Under the pieces are notes generated by a model. It searched no databases, had not been told where the DNA came from, and was given only the letters and a program-made list of their open reading frames with translations. A stretch of DNA of 58,304 nucleotides from Planctomycetaceae bacterium (GTDB lineage Bacteria > Planctomycetota > Planctomycetia > Pirellulales > PALSA-1355), in NCBI GenBank assembly GCA_003153375.1, contig PLYM01000250.1, positions 1 through 58,304 on the forward strand. The letters are read 5' to 3'. Positions 34,292-44,100 of this stretch are shown here, piece after piece. Made by a program: the position numbers and the translations under genes. Within the stretch, counting starts at the first letter, position 1, and each line of letters starts with the position of its first letter.

Positions 34292-35500
34292 CTAAAGCCA
34301 GTTGCGCATCGACCAGGCGGTGCGATTCAAAAGCCGCTGCCACCACGACCGGCGCCGGCACTGAGCGGCGCTGATCCGCCGGCTGTCGCGAATCTCCTGC
34401 TGGCAGATACTCGCCAACGTCCGAGCTAGGTGCGACGAACGCACCAGCGCAAAGCACTCCAGGTTCCAGCGCAAGCTGCGGGCGTCGAGATTGCACGAGC
34501 CGATCACCGACCACTGACCGTCGACGACCAGCACCTTGCTGTGCAACATGCGGTCCTTGCGCTCATAGATGCGGATGCCCCGCTTGATCAGAAACTCGTA
34601 GACGTGACGCGTCGCCCATTGCACGGCCCTCACGTCGCTGCGGCCGGGCACGATGATCTGCACGCGCACGCCGCGTTTGCGTGCCTTGAGCAGCTCGCGC
34701 AGAATGCCGCCGGTCGGCACGAAATAGGCCATGGCCAACGTCACCTCGTGACGGGCCTGGCGAATCAACGGAATCAACAGGCGGTGCGGCCGGCGAAATT
34801 TGAATCGCGGACGCGAGTCGAAGAAATAGATCGCATCGTGCGCGGTCTGCAAAATCGATTGCACGTCCCAGGGCCGCTGCTTGGGCCGGCGCTGCCGATG
34901 CGCTCGCTTCCACAGCCAGGCAACCGACGCCGCGATCTCGGCTTGAGCGGGACCGACCAATCGCACGTGGACGTCGCGCCATCCGGCCGACGCCGGCAGG
35001 TGGCGCTGTTTGGCATCGGCTTTGGAGTGAATGCCGCTTTGGTCGACGATGTTCATGCCGCCGAAATAGGCGATCCCCTCGTCGATCACCAGCAGCTTGC
35101 GGTGGTTCCGCTGGTTGAGCACCTGCAGGAACTTCAGGCGATGAAAGATGGCCTCGCCCAAAGCGTGAAAAACGTGCACCTTGACGCCGGCGGCTCGCAG
35201 ACGGTTGAACAGTGCGGTGCGCGTGCTGAAGCTTCCCCAGGCGTCGACCATCAGCCGCACGTCCACACCCGCCACGGCCCGCTCGGCCAACGCCTCGGCC
35301 ACGGCCAGACCGGCCGCGTCGGCCGTAAAGATGTAGCTCTCCATCCACACCCGGCGCTTGGCCGCGCGGATGTCATCGACCATCGCCGCGATCAGCGAGT
35401 CCGAATCCTCATAGAGCGTCAGATCGTGGCCGGCCACCTCGAGCCGACCTGGCAAGTGCGGCGAGATTTCGGACAGCGATGGTGGTTCGTTTCGATGCAT
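34292..35500 (-). CDS. Phospholipase D-like / cardiolipin synthase (ClsB type)
   Basis: A 402-residue protein of the phospholipase D superfamily with two HKD motifs, NHRKLLVIDEG (about residue 136) and LHSKVLVVDGQWSVIGSCN (about 322), each H-x-K-x4-D. Between them is a basic stretch (KRAHRQRRPKQR) that could contact acidic phospholipid. There are no N-terminal transmembrane helices, which fits the shorter ClsB-type cardiolipin synthases better than ClsA. The reaction would join phosphatidylglycerol with another lipid or polyol at the inner membrane. The ATG at 35500 opens MHRNEPPSLSE. A nuclease of the same superfamily cannot be excluded but is less likely given MESYIFTADAAGLAVAEAL. Confidence 0.88.
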   Translation of the reverse strand: MHRNEPPSLSEISPHLPGRLEVAGHDLTLYEDSDSLIAAMVDDIRAAKRRVWMESYIFTADAAGLAVAEALAERAVAGVDVRLMVDAWGSFSTRTALFNRLRAAGVKVHVFHALGEAIFHRLKFLQVLNQRNHRKLLVIDEGIAYFGGMNIVDQSGIHSKADAKQRHLPASAGWRDVHVRLVGPAQAEIAASVAWLWKRAHRQRRPKQRPWDVQSILQTAHDAIYFFDSRPRFKFRRPHRLLIPLIRQARHEVTLAMAYFVPTGGILRELLKARKRGVRVQIIVPGRSDVRAVQWATRHVYEFLIKRGIRIYERKDRMLHSKVLVVDGQWSVIGSCNLDARSLRWNLECFALVRSSHLARTLASICQQEIRDSRRISAAQCRRRSWWQRLLNRTAWSMRNWL

Positions 35501-35713
35501 GGCCCCAACTCGTCGACCGCCTGACGAAAATGAGACCCCCGCCTAAGGTGAGGTCCATCGAATTGTAGCTCCCGGCTGGGCAGGCGGCGGAGCATTTCGC
35601 ACAGCCCATCAGAAAGGCTCGTTTTCGCGGTGCTTTTGCCACATCCAGCAGGCCCGACTCGTGCGGGAACGCGTGCGACACCTCGGCCCGCTGGCAATCG
35701 TGGCCCTCGGGCG

Positions 35714-36592
35714 TCATTCGACGGCTACGAACTCCATGACTCTTCCAGATTTCGACAGGCTCACGACGTAGTAACCCTTGACTGGGTTGGTGAGTGACTT
35801 GGGAAGTCGCCACACGACGACACGCCAGTGATCGGCAAGAAACTGGAGCTGGGGTTCGAGCTGGTTCGCCGGGTGCGACGTCCGCCTGGTCACTTCGGCC
35901 AGGGCCACCTCCCGAATCTCGCTCTCAGTCAACACCGATGCCTTGAGCGTGTCGACCTCGTCACCGAGGATGTCCCGGGCCGATTCCGGGTCCCGGTTGC
36001 CGTCGAGGATTCCATGGCGCAACCCTTCTCGCCGGTTGGCATCCATGCGCCGCTCTTCGTACATGATCAGACCACACGCGATGCCCACCGCCGTGAAGGC
36101 GACAAATAAGCTCCTCAATCCGAACTGGCCCGTTTCGGCCGCCGACTCGGCCGCCGTGGCCATGAACACCCGCCGGTCGAAGACCAACCCGATCAACCAG
36201 CCCGCCAGCACGAAGGGCAAGGAATAGAACGGAATGAACAGCAGTGCGATCGAGGCCGTCGAACTCGAGGTCAGGTCGAGTATTGCGTGGTAATAGGCGG
36301 GCACGGCAAACCCCAGCACCGCCGGAAACCACACGCTCCGCACATGGCGATACGTCAGCGTCGCCAGCAGGATGCTGCCCCAACAGATGGCGTTAAAGCC
36401 ACCAAAGAAGATGAACGCGTCGATTCCACTGCCCAGGTACGACGTGAACCAACTGACTCCGTGAGCGGGGATTCCCGGGATGCGCATCGCATAGGGGAGC
36501 AGGATGCCCACCAAGACTACGAGCCCGCGCGCGACGGTCATCCGCCGTCCGAAGTTAAACCAGGGCTTGCGCGCGCTCTGGGCTGAATCCAT
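35714..36592 (-). CDS. Hypothetical multi-spanning membrane protein
   Basis: A 292-residue protein of no recognised family. Five hydrophobic segments can be read: residues about 19-38 (VARGLVVLVGILLPYAM), 52-80, 86-105 (VWFPAVLGFAVPAYYHAIL), 112-140 (SIALLFIPFYSLPFVLAGWLIGLVF) and 160-178. The last is followed by a charged soluble tail of about 110 residues (ERRMDANRREGLRHG and on). The tail ends in YYVVSLSKSGRVMEFVAVE, which looks like beta structure. It lies between a phospholipase D-like gene (213 bases) and an amidohydrolase gene (51 bases) on the same strand. Nothing indicates a function beyond the membrane location. Confidence 0.75.
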   Translation of the reverse strand: MDSAQSARKPWFNFGRRMTVARGLVVLVGILLPYAMRIPGIPAHGVSWFTSYLGSGIDAFIFFGGFNAICWGSILLATLTYRHVRSVWFPAVLGFAVPAYYHAILDLTSSSTASIALLFIPFYSLPFVLAGWLIGLVFDRRVFMATAAESAAETGQFGLRSLFVAFTAVGIACGLIMYEERRMDANRREGLRHGILDGNRDPESARDILGDEVDTLKASVLTESEIREVALAEVTRRTSHPANQLEPQLQFLADHWRVVVWRLPKSLTNPVKGYYVVSLSKSGRVMEFVAVE

Positions 36593-36643
36593 GCCGGGTA
36601 TTGTAGCCGTTACGACACGACGAGGTGCAAACTAGAAGGGGGT

Positions 36644-38014
36644 TCAGTCCTTCGGAACCAGCTTCAACAGGTCGGCGGGGCGACACACGATTCCCCCGCG
36701 GATGACCAGTTCGATGCGGCGCGTGTGACGGATGTCGTCCAGCGGGTTGGCGGCCAGCAACACGATGTCGGCCAGTTTGCCGGGCGTGATCGAACCAAGG
36801 CGCTCCTGTTCGCGCAGGGCCGTCGCGTTGTGCAGCGTGGCCGACCGCAGAGCCGCGGCCGGCGGAAGGCCCGATTCGACCAGCATTTCGAGTTCCTGGT
36901 GCAACGAAAAACCAGGCGGCACTTGGGGCTCGGGCGCGTCGGTGCCGGCCAGCAGCAGCACGCCGGCGCGAAACAACTTGCGAGTCAGCTCCTGATACTT
37001 GGCGAACTCGCGACGGCGCTGTTCCAGCGTGCCGCCTTGCGGACAACCCGATCGTTGCAAATAGGTCGGCCAAAACTCCCGCAAGCGGCGCGGGGCCAGA
37101 TCGTTGTCGGGCGAGTCGCGGACCTCGGGCACGTCGGGAAGCAAAATCATGTTGCGGAACACGGCCAGCGTGGGATCGACATACGTTTTGGAACGGACCA
37201 GTTCCGCGACCAGCGCGTCGCACAGCGGATTATCCAAATCGAGCGTCCCGCGATGGCCTGGCTGCGCGGCGACTTGCGGAGGGATCACATAATTGAACAC
37301 CGACCAGATGTGCTCCAGCCCGTCGATGCCGTCGGCGACGGCCTGTTGCGCCGAGTACTTGCCCAAGTGGGCCGTCACGAACAACCCGCGGCGGTGTCCC
37401 TCGTCGATGATGGTCCGCCCCACGTCGCGGCCGGTGCCCGCGTAGATCTTGAGCGTGGTCACGTGCCACCGTTGCAGATCATCGAGCACGCCCGCGACCT
37501 GGGCCGGATCGGTCACGGCTCGACCGACATCGCGATGGATCGGTGGCTCGCCATCCAACAACGGGCTGCACGTAAAGACCCGAGGGCTGGAGGCCGGATG
37601 CGCCGCGGCGAAGCGGGCCACGAGCGTGGCGGCCACAATCTCATCGCCCGTGCTGCGCAGGCTCGTGACTCCGGCCGCCAGATAGAGCGGCAGCACCTCG
37701 TCGCCGGTGACATGGGCAAAATCCAACACATGCACCAGGTGTACGTGGGCATCGATCAGCCCCGGCAGCGCGAACTTTCCTCGACCGTCGACGTGCACCG
37801 CATCGGCCGGCACGTCCACGCCCTCGCCCAGCGCCGCGACCGCGACAATCTGCTCTCCGCGAACGACGATCGTGCGCTCCGGAAGCATCTTGCCCGACTC
37901 GGGGTCGAACACCGCGCAGCGTTCAATACACAGCGACGTTTCGCCCGCCTGTGACAGACAGGCCATGACCAGGCACAGCACGATCGGCGCGCAGGTGCGC
38001 AACGACGAACTCAC
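36644..38014 (-). CDS. Exported amidohydrolase (imidazolonepropionase-like)
   Basis: A 456-residue metal-dependent hydrolase. An N-terminal signal peptide (SLRTCAPIVLCLVMACLSQAG) is followed by the small beta domain (DPESGKMLPERTIVVRGEQIVAV) and the amidohydrolase barrel: metal motif GLIDAHVHLVHVL, second-site histidine in FVTAHLGKYSAQQAV, GIDGLEHIWSVFNY and the acidic ligand in LLLAGTDAPEPQVPPG. The C-terminus ends SITPGKLADIVLLAANPLDDIRH, the standard closing segment. The start is uncertain: the GTG at 38014 gives a proper signal peptide, whereas a TTG at 38053 would add 13 residues; neither has a clear ribosome site. The closest known relatives act on peptides, lactones or cyclic amides. 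Confidence 0.88.
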   Translation of the reverse strand: MSSSLRTCAPIVLCLVMACLSQAGETSLCIERCAVFDPESGKMLPERTIVVRGEQIVAVAALGEGVDVPADAVHVDGRGKFALPGLIDAHVHLVHVLDFAHVTGDEVLPLYLAAGVTSLRSTGDEIVAATLVARFAAAHPASSPRVFTCSPLLDGEPPIHRDVGRAVTDPAQVAGVLDDLQRWHVTTLKIYAGTGRDVGRTIIDEGHRRGLFVTAHLGKYSAQQAVADGIDGLEHIWSVFNYVIPPQVAAQPGHRGTLDLDNPLCDALVAELVRSKTYVDPTLAVFRNMILLPDVPEVRDSPDNDLAPRRLREFWPTYLQRSGCPQGGTLEQRRREFAKYQELTRKLFRAGVLLLAGTDAPEPQVPPGFSLHQELEMLVESGLPPAAALRSATLHNATALREQERLGSITPGKLADIVLLAANPLDDIRHTRRIELVIRGGIVCRPADLLKLVPKD

Positions 38015-38093
38015 CCAGTCAGTTGGCGGTCGGCTGTTTGCGAAGTTGGACAACTTTGAACTCCGGTGACGAGCGACAACTCGCGATGGCCAT

Positions 38094-39029
38094 CTAGGAT
38101 AATCGGAAAGCGCGCGAGATGCTCGGCTCGAACGCCCGGGAGCGGCCGGTGGATGCGGCGGTGAACTTCCGCTGCGCGATGATCAGAACGACCAGCAGCG
38201 GAATCGCAACGCACGCCAGGCGGGCCATGACGCGCCAGGAGGGCGCCAGCTTCCGCAGCCGGGGCAACTCGACCGTCCAGGCCCCCAGCGGCGCCAACAG
38301 CAGGCAGGCGGCCAGGCTCGTTGAAAGTGCGCCGAAAAACCGGCCCATGATCACCACCGCAAAGATGCCGATCACGCTCATTCCCAAACTGCCGCGGGTC
38401 GATGGCTGTGGCCGGGAGATGGACGAAGCCAGCGTTGCTCCTGCGATCGCTCCGGCCAGGCCCAGGCCTAGCAGTCCTCCACGGTAGTAACCGGAGAGCA
38501 TGACGGTGAGGGCCGTCGCTGACGCATCGAGAGCCAGCACCCCGTGGACAGCCTGGCTCGAACTTCGCCGTTCGAGCCCACTCATTAGCGTCCAGACGAT
38601 CGCCAGCAGTGCCGCCAGTCCGCACAACACAACGGTTGCCTCGGCGAGCGACCACTCGGCCGAGTCGCGACCGCTCAGGTGGGCGAGATAGACCGAGTTG
38701 TGCAACAGGATCGGCGCCGCAATGGCCGCCAGACCGAGACGCACGAGCCACGCGATGCCCCGCGACGGCAGGATCGCCGCCCAGGTCTCGACCGCCAACG
38801 TCAGCGGCAGCAGCAGCGTCAGGAATCGCGCGCGGTCCTCGAGCGCCGGCCAATGCGGCCACTGATCGGTCGCGCCACTGGCGGCCAGCACCCCGACGCC
38901 GACGGCCCAACTCCAGCACGCATCACGCCGCCAGGGAGGCGGGGTGCCGCGACAGGCCAACCCCATGATGCCTGCCGCGACAAGCGCCCCAATGAGCACT
39001 GCTTTTGCCAGCGCGACCGTTTCAAACAT
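38094..39029 (-). CDS. Hypothetical polytopic membrane protein
   Basis: A 311-residue, very hydrophobic protein with about nine predicted membrane segments, starting with ETVALAKAVLIGALVAAGIMGLA. Other segments include FLTLLLPLTLAVETWAAIL, LVRLGLAAIAAPILLHNSVYL, TVVLCGLAALLAIVWTLM, VMARLACVAIPLLVVLIIAQR and a Gly/Ala-rich one (LLGLGLAGAIAGATLAS). No family signature is recognised; related unnamed membrane proteins occur in planctomycetes. The ATG at 39029 lies 45 bases after the YceI gene's stop, so co-transcription is likely. The positive-inside C-terminus (RKFTAASTGRSRAFEPS) suggests a cytoplasmic end. Confidence 0.75.
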   Translation of the reverse strand: MFETVALAKAVLIGALVAAGIMGLACRGTPPPWRRDACWSWAVGVGVLAASGATDQWPHWPALEDRARFLTLLLPLTLAVETWAAILPSRGIAWLVRLGLAAIAAPILLHNSVYLAHLSGRDSAEWSLAEATVVLCGLAALLAIVWTLMSGLERRSSSQAVHGVLALDASATALTVMLSGYYRGGLLGLGLAGAIAGATLASSISRPQPSTRGSLGMSVIGIFAVVIMGRFFGALSTSLAACLLLAPLGAWTVELPRLRKLAPSWRVMARLACVAIPLLVVLIIAQRKFTAASTGRSRAFEPSISRAFRLS

Positions 39030-39074
39030 GCGCGTCCAACATGCGCGTCACGCATTCGCTCCAACTCAGGCCGC

Positions 39075-39665
39075 TCACTTGGCCGCTTCAATGCCGACTG
39101 TGATCGGAATCTCATCGCCCAGGCCGCCGAGCTCGGCGTTGACGCCAAAATCGCTGCGCACGATCGAGAACGTGGAAGTCAGGCCGATGCGCTTGATTCC
39201 CTTGGGAAACTCAACGACTTTGTCGCCCCCCTTGAGCGTGAAGGAAATCGGCTTGGTGACTCCGTGCAGGGTCAGGTCGCCGGTGACCTCAAAACCACCG
39301 TCAACCGGTTTGACCTTCGTGCTCTGAAACGTCATCGTCGGAAACTGCTTGACGTTGAAATAGTCGGGAGCGCGCAGGTGTTCATCCCGCTTGGTGTTGT
39401 TCGTGTCGATGCTCTCCACCGGAATCGACAGCGCGAACGACGACTTCGTGGGGTCGTCGCTGTTGATCGTGATCTTTCCCGAGAAGTTATTGAACCGTCC
39501 GTGAATGTTGCTGATCTTCTGGTGCGAGATCATGAACGAAATCGAGGAATGGATCGGGTCGACCAGATACGTGTCGGCCGCGCGTGCCGCATTGCCGCCA
39601 GCCACCGTGCTGCCCGCCATCAGAATCGTCGCCAAAGCCAACCGTCGAATTGCCGCCGCTGTCAT
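39075..39665 (-). CDS. YceI family periplasmic protein
   Basis: A 196-residue lipocalin-like protein of the YceI family, which binds isoprenoids or other hydrophobic molecules in the periplasm. A signal peptide (ALATILMAGSTVAGGNAARAA) is cut before DTYLVDPIHSSISFMISHQ. Further family segments are NIHGRFNNFSGKI and FNVKQFPTMTFQSTKVKPVD, then GDLTLHGVTKPISFTLKGGD. The ATG at 39665 has AAGG about 8 bases upstream and begins MTAAAIRRLALA; a TTG at 39683 would add six residues and is less likely. The 269 bases from here to the tRNA gene hold no gene that I can support. Confidence 0.93.
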   Translation of the reverse strand: MTAAAIRRLALATILMAGSTVAGGNAARAADTYLVDPIHSSISFMISHQKISNIHGRFNNFSGKITINSDDPTKSSFALSIPVESIDTNNTKRDEHLRAPDYFNVKQFPTMTFQSTKVKPVDGGFEVTGDLTLHGVTKPISFTLKGGDKVVEFPKGIKRIGLTSTFSIVRSDFGVNAELGGLGDEIPITVGIEAAK

Positions 39666-39934
39666 ATTTGCACCTTTACCCAAGGTTTCGAGGAATCAAC
39701 GCCAGAGCATGATAACGCCTTGCGGTGACGAACTCCAACAAGGCGGTCAAAAGCCAGGAAGCGTCCGAAGATTGCCCAGAAAGTGAGCGCCAATCTCGCA
39801 GTCGGCGGGTCACCGGGCAACTGAGAGGGAGAATCCAGTCTCGGCGCCCCGCGGTCTTTGCGCCCTTCAGCGCCTTGACCCAAGAGACCGGGGCGCGAAT
39901 GCAGCATGCACCCCGGCGATCAAAATTATTCAAC

Positions 39935-40008
39935 TACGCCCGACAGGATTCGAACCTGTAACCCTCGGTTCCGAAGACCGATGCGCTATCCAATTGCGCC
40001 ACGGGCGC
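39935..40008 (-). tRNA. tRNA-Arg (anticodon TCG)
   Basis: A 74-base tRNA reads on the minus strand from 40008. The acceptor stem is GCGCCCG with CGGGCGT (one G-T at the first pair), discriminator A. The D stem is GCGC/GCGC, the anticodon stem TCGGT/ACCGA closing the loop CTTCGGA with anticodon TCG, the variable loop GGGTT, and the T arm ACAGG-TTCGAAT-CCTGT. It reads CGA (and by wobble CGN) arginine codons. CCA is not encoded. All arms pair without a mismatch apart from the G-T. Confidence 0.95.
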
Positions 40009-40021
40009 GAACTCGAAACTC

Positions 40022-40050
40022 AGGATACGGTGTGCCGGGTGAATCGACAA
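40022..40050 (-). promoter_or_regulatory. Possible promoter of tRNA-Arg
   Basis: On the minus strand TTGTCG (40045-40050) and TATCCT (40022-40027) are separated by 17 bases, and the -10 box ends 13 bases before the tRNA's first base. Confidence 0.5.
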
Positions 40051-40182
40051 GCGCTGGGCTGTTCGACCATGGCCCGCTAGCGCTGCGGGCACGACCCGGC
40101 AAAGAGGCCCACAAGCGGACCGTTTTTTTGCGCATTTCGGGCTCGGCAATTGCTCCGCACAACCCGCGAAGTGCTGGCCCGC

Positions 40183-40211
40183 TTGAGCGCTGAGCAAGGG
40201 CATGTTATAAG
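40183..40211 (+). promoter_or_regulatory. Possible sigma-70 promoter of the FHA gene
   Basis: TTGAGC (40183-40188) and TATAAG (40206-40211) are spaced by 17 bases, in the 344-base gap 40009-40352 between the tRNA and the FHA gene. The gap otherwise holds only the tRNA promoter on the other strand and a GC-rich leader; I see no gene in it. Confidence 0.5.
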
Positions 40212-40352
40212 CGCAGCAGGTCGATCTCACGGCGTCCCGCCGGTTGCACATGCCGTGGGCCGCCGAAGAATCGGGGGCGGATGGGTCAAGTCTGGCGGTT
40301 CACGCCGTGGACCGAGGGCCGCCCAGATGAGCACCTGGGTATTGCAATCGTT

Positions 40353-41030
40353 ATGGCTCAGATCAATCTTCGCGTTCTTGACGGCGCCGATCGCGGTCGT
40401 GTGTTCGACGAACTGTCGACGCCCGTGACGATCGGTCGCGAGGAAGGCAACTCGCTGCAGCTCAACGACGAGCGCGTCAGCCGATTCCACGTCAAGATTC
40501 AGGAAGATCAAGACAAGATCGTGATCACGGATCTGGGCAGCACCAACGGCACCAAAGTGAACGGCGAGGATACGACCTTGCGCATCCTGCGCTATGGCGA
40601 CATCATGAGCCTGGGGCGCTCGGTGCTGTTGTTCGGCTCGCGCGAACAAATCGCCGGCCGCCTGGCCGACTTGCGCGGCGAAATCTCCCCCTCGGGCACG
40701 CACAGCCGCGAAGACCCCGCGCGGTCGGGCCGCGCTGCCTCGCTCGACTTCGAGCTCAACTGGAGTGCCGATCCCGACATCCAAAGCACGCTGCACACGC
40801 TGCAAGCCCCCGAACTGCCCGATCGCATGAGCCCGGGCCAGGCCGCGCAGCTTTGCGAGCTGCTGGAGTATTTGCACATTCGCATCCGCGATCTGCTCGG
40901 CTCGGTCCACATCAAACCCGATGCCGAGCGGGTGGTGATCGAACCGCGGCAATGGCAGAACGTGATCGATCTGCAAGCCCGGCTGGCGTCGTATCTGCGC
41001 TCGATCGGACAACCGTCCGACGACGAGTAG
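40353..41030 (+). CDS. FHA domain protein
   Basis: A 225-residue cytoplasmic protein with an N-terminal forkhead-associated domain (residues about 5-95), which binds phosphothreonine. Its motifs are VTIGREEGNSLQLNDERVS (Gly-Arg), RFHVKIQ (the Ser-x-x-His region) and VITDLGSTNGTKVNGE. The remaining 125 residues are less conserved, with a helical segment (ELPDRMSPGQAAQLCELLEYL) and no other recognised domain. The ATG at 40353 begins the usual MAQINLRVLDGADRG; an in-frame ATG at 40281 would add 24 residues and has no better ribosome site. Partners are probably Ser/Thr kinases, one of which is encoded at 55982. The DNA polymerase gene follows after 122 bases. Confidence 0.9.
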   Translation: MAQINLRVLDGADRGRVFDELSTPVTIGREEGNSLQLNDERVSRFHVKIQEDQDKIVITDLGSTNGTKVNGEDTTLRILRYGDIMSLGRSVLLFGSREQIAGRLADLRGEISPSGTHSREDPARSGRAASLDFELNWSADPDIQSTLHTLQAPELPDRMSPGQAAQLCELLEYLHIRIRDLLGSVHIKPDAERVVIEPRQWQNVIDLQARLASYLRSIGQPSDDE

Positions 41031-41152
41031 GCGGCGACTTTTCCGTCGAATCGGGCCTCGATCGGCCACGTTTGTTCTCCCCCCTTCGTTCGCTCTGGCG
41101 AACCGGCTAGAATGCGCCGGGGACGGATCTTCTCGACGCCGGGGACATCGCG

Positions 41153-44100
41153 ATGAGCGCGCCGCCATTTGTTCATTTGCACTGCCACAGCCACTTCAGC
41201 CTGCTGGACGGGGCGAGCCCGATCCAAGGACTCGTCGATCGAGCCAAGGCCCAGGGAATGACCGGCCTGGCGCTGACCGATCACGGCAATCTCTACGGCG
41301 CGCTCGAGTTCTATCGCAAGGCTCGCGCCGCGGGCATCAATCCGATTCTCGGCTACGAAGCCTACATCGCCCCCGGCAGCCGGTTCCAGAAAGACGCCGG
41401 CGGCATGAAGGAGGCCAGCTACCACCTGACCCTGCTGGCCCAAAACAAGACGGGCTTCAAGAACCTGATCAAGCTGGCTTCGCTGGCCTTTTTCGAGGGC
41501 TTCTATTTCAAGCCCCGCATCGACAAAGAAACGCTCCAGGCGCACAGCGAGGGGCTGATCTGCCTCAGCGGCTGCGTCTCGGGCGAGTTCAGCCGCAGCA
41601 TTCTGCAGCAACATGGCGACGTCGCCGACATGAAGCAGGCCATGGAGGTGGCGGCCTGGTTTCACAAGACGTTTGGCGATCGCTACTTCATCGAGATCCA
41701 GAACAACGGGCTTGAAATCCAGCGGATCGCGCTCGAAGGCGCCGTCGACGTCGCCCGCCGGATGGGCCTGCCGATGGTGGCCACCAGCGACGCCCATTAC
41801 GTGAATCGCGAGGACGCCGAGGCGCAGGACGTGCTGTTGTGCATCAACACCGGCAAGTTTCGCACCGACACCCAGCGAATGCGGATGGAGGGCGACCAGT
41901 TCTATCTCCGCAGCGGCGAGGAAATGTATGTGGCCTTGAAAGGCCACGAAGAAGCCCTGGCCCAAAGCCAGCGCATCGCCGACAGCGTTGACATCCAACT
42001 CGATCTGGGCAAGCGCCACTTTCCCAAGTATCCGCTGCCGGCGGAAAAGACCTCGCAGGACTATCTCCGCGAACTGTGCCTCGAAGGCCTGCTCGACCGC
42101 TATGTCGGCGATCCAGAGCGGATGGTCGACGGGCAACTGAACGCCGCGGTCATGGAACGGCTGGACTTCGAGTTGTCGGTCATCAACAAGTTGGGCTTCT
42201 CGAACTACTTCCTGATCGTTTGGGACTTCGTCCGTTATTCGCGGCAGCGCGACATTCCGGCTACGGCACGCGGCAGCGGCGTCGGTTCGCTCGTTTCTTA
42301 CGCGCTCTATCTGAGCCATGTCTGCCCCATCCGGTTTGACTTGCTCTTCGAGCGCTTTCTCGACGAAAGCCGGCTGGAAGCGCCCGATATCGACATCGAC
42401 TTTTGCAAGGACCGCCGCGGCGATGTCATTCAATACGTCAAGGACAAGTACGGCGAAGCCAACGTGGCCCAGATCGGCACGTTTGGCACGTTGGCCGCCC
42501 GCGCCGCCATTCGCGACGTGGCTCGCGCCTTGGGCTGGCCTATTCCGCGCGTTGACTCGATCGTGGCCCTGGTGCCCGAGGAGTTACACATCACGTTGCC
42601 CAAGGCGCTCGAAGCCAGCCCCGATCTGAAGAAGGCCTACGACTCGGATCCCGACGTGCGCGAGTTGTTGAACCTGGCCATGAAGATCGAGGGCCTGGCC
42701 CGCAACGTCGGCACGCACGCCGCGGCCGTGGTTATCGCCGATCAGCCGCTGGTCGAATACGTGCCCTTGGGCCGCGTGACGGGCAAGGACGAAGTCATCA
42801 CGCAATGGGCCATGGGCGACGTCGAAGCCGCCGGTCTGTTGAAGATGGACTTCCTGGGCCTGCGCAACTTGACGATCCTGTCGAAGGCCGTCGACCTGAT
42901 CGAACAGACCACGGGCAAGCGCGTCGATCCGCACAAGTTCCCGCTCGACGACAAGCCCACGTTCGAGCTCCTGTGCCGCGGCGAAACCAAGGGCATCTTC
43001 CAGTTGGAAAGCGGCGGCATTCGCGACCTGCTGCAGAAGATGAAGCCCGATCATTTTCGCGACATCATCGCCACCAACGCCCTCTATCGCCCCGGCCCGC
43101 TCGAAGGCGGCATGGTCGACGACTATGTGCAGGTCAAGCACGGCCGCAAGCCAGCGGTCTATCCGCACCCCGTCATGAAAGACGTGCTCGAGGAAACGCA
43201 CGGCGTGATGGTCTATCAGGAACAGGTGATGCGGATCCTCAATCGGCTGGGAGGCATCGACCTGCCGAATGCCTACAGCTGCATCAAGGCCATCAGCAAG
43301 AAGAAACTGCCGCTGATCGCCAAGTATCGCGAGCAATTCGTCGAAGGCACGGTGGCCAAGGGCCTGGACAAGGCCAAGGCCATCGACCTGTTCGAGATGA
43401 TCGAAAAATTCGCCGGCTACGGCTTCAACAAGAGCCATTCGACCGCCTATGCGCTGATCGCCTACATGACGGCCTATCTCAAGGCCCACTACCCGGTCGA
43501 ATTCATGGCCGCGCTGCTCTCGGGCGACATCGACGGGCGCAACTTCAAGAAGAAGGATGCCCTGGTCGAGCACATGGAAGATTGCCGCCGCATGAACATC
43601 GAGGTGGTTCCACCCGACGCCAATCGGTCGGAGGCCGACTTCACCGTGGCCGACGGCAAGATTTATGTCGGGCTGTGCGCGATCAAAGGCTGTGGCGAGG
43701 GGGCCGTCGCGGCGCTGTCCAAGGCTCGTCGTGAGGGCGGAGCCTTCAAGAGCATCTTTGACATCTGCGAACGGGTCGATCCCTCACAGTTGAATCGTTC
43801 GACGATCGAAACGCTGATCAAGGCCGGCGCGCTCGACTCGCTGGGCGCCAAGCGTTCGCAAAACATGGCCGTCATCGAACGCGCCATGCAGTCGGGCGCC
43901 TCGCTGCACTCGGATCGCCGCAGCGGCCAGAAGGGATTGTTCGACGCCGTCGAAGAGCCCGCCGAGCGCGGCGCAGGCGCGGGCGGTTCGTTGCCGCAGT
44001 TGGACGAATGGGACGATCGCACCCGGCTGAATGCTGAGAAGGAGGTGCTCGGCTTTTATCTCACCAGCCATCCGCTGGCCGAATACGAACAAGCGCTCAC